A program made the position numbers and the translations under genes. Shown here in pieces: positions 8,373 to 12,081 of a stretch of DNA of 12,081 nt. The DNA is from Candolleomyces eurysporus (taxonomy: Eukaryota; Basidiomycota; Agaricomycetes; Agaricales; Psathyrellaceae). Under the pieces are notes generated by a model. That model was not told the origin of the DNA and made no database searches. It saw nothing but the letters and a program-made list of their open reading frames with translations. Location: the NCBI GenBank assembly GCA_027579435.1, contig JANBPK010001425.1, positions 1 to 12,081 on the forward strand, written 5' to 3'. Position 1 is the first letter of the stretch. Each line of letters opens with the position of its first letter.

Positions 8373-8376
8373 TCNG

Positions 8377-8989
8377 CAATTTCCTTTGTGAGGAAGTAGG
8401 CCTCACAGGCGTTGTGGAACTCGATACCAACATCTCAGCCAAGCCAACCATGACCCAGGGAAGGTGGCTTCGAGTGGCCTTTGCTGACGGTCAGGTCGCA
8501 GTAAGTCACGCCGGCAGACATTTTGATGTGGGAAGTAATGGTCAAGGCAGAAGGAGCGTCGTCGTCTGAGGAATCAGTGTCCAAAGAGGAGTCAGACTGG
8601 CAGTTGACAGTGGAGGTGGCAGTGGTGGTGGAAACGACGAGGCAGGGGATGGCAGGGGTGCCAGCGGGTGAGTTTGGGCTGTTTGGGTTGATTTCAGACT
8701 CTGGCGAGGCGGTGTGAACTGCCGAGGATGCAATTCCTAATCCGGTAACGGGAGCAGACTCCGTGATTGGGATGATTGGGATGATACACAGGGCAGGCAC
8801 AGAAGCAGACACCTCAGGGACAGGCACAGAAGCAAAGCCTGGTGAGCCGGCCCTACTTGATGGAGTGAGGGGCGTCAAGGGCGATGAGAACCCTGAAGTG
8901 ATCTCAGGCAGGGCGTCAAGGACAACCGCAGGGTCCTGATCAAATACCATTGGATCCATCTGGTCATTAGAACAGGAAGTTCTCAACAT
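8377..8989 (-). pseudogene. Gypsy gag, N-terminal part with nonsense codon
   Basis: Starts at an ATG at 8989-8987, the first plausible gag start after the leader. The first ~130 residues are low-complexity and rich in Ser, Pro and Thr (SSPLTPLTPSSRAGSPG; later a run DTDSSDDD), a typical disordered gag N terminus. Then come VTYCDLTVSKGHSKPPSLG and, after an in-frame TGA at 8435-8437, VGIEFHNACEAYFLTKEIA, which is clearly the start of the conserved gag domain. The TGA is therefore a premature stop. The protein continues at 7017 on the other side of the solo LTR. It would have been the structural particle protein. Confidence 0.75.
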
Positions 8990-9047
8990 CAGTGGAACTT
9001 GCCTACAATGGTGGGCTACTGCTGGACTGGTGACTGGTGCCTGGTGA
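8990..9047 (-). other. 5' leader of the minus-strand Gypsy element (gag-proximal part)
   Basis: About 60 bp between the gag ATG and the solo LTR-A insertion; the leader resumes at 10376. No primer-binding site matching a familiar tRNA 3' end was recognised in it. Confidence 0.45.
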
Positions 9048-9051
9048 ACGG

Positions 9052-10371
9052 TGATGTGCAGGTAGCGAACTAGGGCTCTCTAACCAACAAAACTATAGAA
9101 CTTGAACACACACACACAACCACAACAACACAACACACCAAATACCTTTGTGAAGATAAAGGTGGGCAAGGGGTATAGGTAAAAGCTCTAAGTCTAGTCG
9201 ACAGAGGCTTCTAGAACTCTTCTTGTATGATCGCAAGTTCGAGGGGGAGCTAAGGCTCAACCAGCAACGATATAAATGCTTCACAAAGTGACTTTGCTAA
9301 CACATGGTAGGGTTCGAGATACGACAGATAACTTTGCAAACAGAGAACACGGTCTCGAGCAACTTTAACGCAAGAACAATTCGATAATACGCAAGCGACA
9401 CAACTCTGATTGACTTCGCAAACTTAAACACTCTTTCTCGATAACAGATGGCTCTCGTAGATTCCTGGGAACACGGTCCCAACGTGAAATACAAACGCTA
9501 GCTACCCGCTGATGCTATAATAGATAAAACAGAGACATATATATATGTAATTATTGTTTGGCAAATAGACAGAGAAACGAACAAATGACAGAGACAGAGA
9601 GAGATAAGAAACACAATCACATGAGGGTATCGAAGGCTGAGAGTTGAGTCTCAAACTTTAGAACGCAGTCCAGGCTCTTCGCGAACCTGTTCTGGACGCG
9701 GCTGTTATCGAGACCGCATGGATATTCTCCGAGGATTGCTCCCGGAGAGCTCGCCCTTCCGTTCGCGAACCCAATCCGACCAAGCCACACTGCTTCGCTA
9801 CTCCGCTGACTCTTTCCTTCTCTTGGCTATGGACAGGCTGACTGAGCTTCGGGCAGATGACCACATAAGCTTTAGTCGTACTTTCCGGTTTTCCGAGCAG
9901 GTTCACGAACTTTGGATTAGATGTCCAATATTGATCACTGCTTCCGTTCCTTCCAATTCTGGTCACGTCAACGCTTATTGACTTAGCAGATCGCTCATCA
10001 ATTCTCGAAGCCATCGGCTGCTTTGTGAAGTCTTCTGCTTAGCGAGTGTCAGGGCGAATTCCCTTGTAATGTGCACAACTCCCTCTAACATCATACCTTG
10101 CCAGGTCAGGCATGCTAGTTAGACTTTGAATAGTATGACTGCATTTCAGATACGTTCACGAGACCTTCGTGAACTTAAAGTGTCGTTGCAGAACCGTCTT
10201 ACTCAATGTTCCTTTGTTCTCTAGGGCGTCTGCTTAGTTGGCAATCAGGGATAACTCCAACTCTTATATTTCCCTTCCTTCAAGAAGATCTCTTTAATTA
10301 TCTACGTCGATTCACGAATTCTACTAACAGATTCGCGAATTTGAGAGGGTGTCCACGCAGATGGCATATCA
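9052..10371 (-). mobile_element. LTR-A copy 3: solo LTR of 1320 bp with perfect 4-bp target duplication
   Basis: Best preserved complete copy. Plus-strand ends are TGATGTGCAGG (9052) and GGCATATCA (10371). The flanks are ACGG at 9048-9051 and ACGG at 10372-10375, an exact duplication. In element sense it begins TGATATGCC and ends GCACATCA. It has no coding domain. Six or seven TTCRCGAA-type octamers are spread over its element-sense 5' half (9678, 9762, 9902, 10155 with one change, 10166 as TTCGTGAA, 10311, 10332). A palindromic run ACATATATATATGT lies near 9536, where an LTR promoter could sit. It lies between the 5' LTR and gag of the minus-strand Gypsy element, in the same sense. Confidence 0.87.
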
Positions 10372-10375
10372 ACGG

Positions 10376-10688
10376 GTGCCTGGAAACAGGTATAAGCGGG
10401 CTTTTTACAACAAAACCAGTAAGGGCAAGATGGAAACTGGTAAAGGTGGGGTGAAGGTTAGGTAGGGAAAGGTCAGGTTGTCCGGTGTTAAACCACTCTA
10501 GGCAGTGCTTGAGAACCTTGTCAGAGTGCAACAATTCTCAGCGGGGATGCAAACCCTTGAGGCAGGGTCGAGCGACAACAGCGAACCAGTGAATATATGC
10601 ATGTGTAGATCGTAGAACAGATGAATGGGACGTTTGGGGTAAAGTGTGTAAAAAAAAAGTGGAAAGCTGCTGTCAGCTAACACTTACA
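10376..10688 (-). mobile_element. Probable 5' LTR and leader start of the minus-strand Gypsy element
   Basis: Read on the minus strand, 10688 begins TGTAAGTGTTAGCTGACAGCAGC, a plausible Gypsy LTR start with a short inverted pair (AGCTG/CAGCT), followed by a T-rich run and a TATA-like ATATAT at 10593-10598. It is upstream of the gag ATG in the right orientation at the right distance once the 1.3-kb solo LTR is removed. The 3' end of the LTR and the primer-binding site could not be placed, and no second copy is in the window, so the assignment is by position and start motif only. Confidence 0.45.
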
Positions 10689-10871
10689 GGCACGCCGGAT
10701 CTATACACGACAAACATCTTATTCGGGAGAGATAAGAGAAGGGAAAAGGAGGAGAAGAGCAAAAGCTAGAGAAAATCGGTAATTGAGAGGCATCGAGACT
10801 AAATAGGGGATGAGTGTTTGGCATTGTATGTATGTACCATATCTTGTGGGTCCATGGTTGTGTGTACAGCA
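10689..10871. other. No feature recognised; pyrimidine-rich minus strand
   Basis: Lies between the presumed 5' LTR of the minus-strand element and the end of the exon remnant. On the minus strand it is rich in C and T (about 10730-10790). It may be 3' flank or further intron of the adjoining gene; nothing is coded convincingly. Confidence 0.3.
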
Positions 10872-11725
10872 TTACACCCATACACATTTGATATACTGAG
10901 TTAACGTGCAAAGAACCACCTTTGGAGGTTGAATGTCAATATTGAGAACTGGGAGGATGGGGAATCCATCATCATCAAATGTAATCCCTGCAACTGTTGG
11001 CTTTGACCAGCTGGGAGCTGCTATAGTGTCAGGTTTATGTCAACTCAGGTACACAATTAATTGGTATGGACTATGAATGGACGCTTTGACATGAGTCAGG
11101 AAGGGGGCCCAAATATGCTCACCATAGACTTTGTCAGGAATCTTCTTGGTGAAAGACTCCATTTTGACGCCTTGCAGGGGAACAGTAACACTTTAAATTG
11201 GTCAGTAATTTGCTGGTCAACAAAACAAATCCCACATACTTGAACATCTTCCATTGTTTGTTCTGATTGAAGTATGCACCAATAACCCCAATAGACCACC
11301 TGTCCATGCCCTCCCCAGTCAAAGCCTGCAAGAGATTGTACAGCGTCTCCCATGTGGTCAATGATGTCCTGATGATTTCTGCCAGGAAATGAGCGTCATC
11401 GATAAACTGGGAACAAGGGTCACGCACTCATATATGGCGCTAGTGTCAAGCTTCTGTTTCAGGGCCTCCTTCAAAGCATTGGCACAACTTTGGTATACCA
11501 GTTGAACTTCCTGGTCTAACTTGTTGTACATCTCCTTTTTAATTGAGTGATAATTCCTGAGATATTCACCCGAGGAGGCATGTCCCATCTCACTGGCTTG
11601 GGCCTTGATTTCCTTGGCATGGTCTTCCATGAAAAGTGCAGATGCACTCTTGGCTTTTAGTTTGTAACTCTTCTTTACCAGTTTCGCATCCATAGCACTT
11701 GTAAGGTCTTTGCGCTTGTTGATGT
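10872..11725 (-). pseudogene. 3' part of a multi-exon gene of unknown function, cut by an LTR
   Basis: Coding sequence on the minus strand can be followed through four exons with consistent phase: 11725-11428 (INKRKDLTSAMDAKLVKKSY, then SASALFMEDHAKEIKAQASE and EYLRNYHSIKKEMYNKLDQE), 11378-11240 (IIRTSLTTWETLYNLLQALT, then MDRWSIGVIGAYFNQN), 11190-11072 (KMESFTKKIPDKVYGEHIW) and 11020-10872 (WSKPTVAGITFDDDGFPILP). Introns 11427-11379 and 11239-11191 are both 49 nt with GT...AG ends; the second has a CTGAC branch motif. The third (11071-11021, 51 nt, GTCCAT donor, CTGAC) is less certain. The first exon is Lys-rich and helical. From memory it resembles a lineage-specific basidiomycete hypothetical protein family, but no function can be given. 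The 5' part is lost to the LTR at 11726; the stop at 10872-10874 may or may not be the true end. Confidence 0.6.
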
Positions 11726-12081
11726 TGATGCGCAGGTCGCATTCTAAGGCTCAAAACACAACAAGACAAAGAACCTAACTCTAACACCAACACACACACA
11801 AAACAAACACACCAAGTATCTTTGGAAGTTAAGAGGCAGGCAAGGGTATAGTGAAAAGCGCTAAGTCTAGTTGGACTAAGGCTTCGGAATGTAAACTTTG
11901 CAATTGCAAGTTCGAGGGGGGAGCTAAGGCTCAACCAGGTTTGATGTTATTGCTTTGGAAGCTAAACTTTGTGGACAACTAACTCAACAACACATGGATT
12001 CAACTTCAGAAGTGAGAACACAGTCTCGACACGATATAACTTTGACAACACAATGAGGACACAGCCTCCAAACGACTTCTG
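11726..12081 (-). mobile_element. LTR-A copy 4: divergent copy, partial
   Basis: Plus-strand start TGATGCGCAGG matches the terminus of copies 2 and 3, and the blocks that follow (CA-rich tract near 11785-11810, AGGCAGGCAAGGGTATAG, CAAGTTCGAGGGGG...GAGCTAAGGCTCAACCAG near 11909-11938, GAACACAGTCTCGAC) are shared in the same order with many substitutions and small gaps. It is clearly older, or another subfamily. It leaves the window at 12081. The flanking bases in element sense are ACAT, not the CCGN seen at the other three. It interrupts the exon that ends at 11725, in sense orientation. Confidence 0.75.

Noticed and set aside
1..12081. CRISPR array, tRNA or rRNA genes, or a SINE with A and B boxes
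   Set aside because: No regularly spaced repeats and no convincing cloverleaf or GGTTCRANYCC box was seen on either strand by eye.

Overview
The window looks like a transposon graveyard in a filamentous basidiomycete, most likely an Agaricomycete. Three things suggest this: Ty3/Gypsy gag and pol proteins of the basidiomycete type (gag zinc knuckle of the CFKCRRFF type, integrase ending in a chromodomain), spliceosomal introns of about 50 nt with a CTGAC branch-site motif, and nested LTR elements. No intact host gene, rRNA, tRNA or CRISPR array was found. Ten isolated N bases are scattered through it, several inside repeats.

Layout: (1) 1-295, the 3' end of a long-LTR family (here 'LTR-A'), plus strand, inserted into the protease region of (2) a plus-strand chromovirus-type Gypsy element at about 296-4496. 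That element holds a protease tail, reverse transcriptase, RNase H, integrase with a D,D35E triad, GPY/F module and chromodomain, then a polypurine tract and a 3' LTR. Its pol is broken three times: by LTR-A, by a one-base shift in a C9 run, and by a ~233-bp foldback/MITE-like insertion inside the integrase zinc finger. (3) 4497-5189 is a reverse-transcriptase fragment on the minus strand, cut at the outer edge of element 2's LTR. (4) 5190-6247 has no recognisable gene. (5) 6248-8989 is a minus-strand Gypsy gag, split by a solo LTR-A (7022-8372) and further damaged by a nonsense codon and a frameshift. (6) 9052-10371 is another solo LTR-A, lying in the 5' leader of that gag element. (7) 10376-10688 is leader plus probable 5' LTR of the minus-strand element. 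(8) 10872-11725 is the 3' part of a multi-exon gene of unrecognised function, minus strand, whose 5' side is cut by (9) a divergent LTR-A copy running off the window at 12081.

The pieces read as a nested stack. An older minus-strand Gypsy element (LTR at 10688, gag, RT) was interrupted by a plus-strand Gypsy element, and copies of LTR-A landed in both and in a neighbouring gene. The two full-length LTR-A copies are flanked by 4-bp target duplications, and where flanks can be read in the three close copies the target is CCGN. Comparing copies shows C-to-T changes at CpG sites, consistent with methylation-driven decay. Nothing here encodes a complete working protein, but the LTR-A family, its apparent target preference and its repeated TTCRCGAA octamers are the most novel-looking features.
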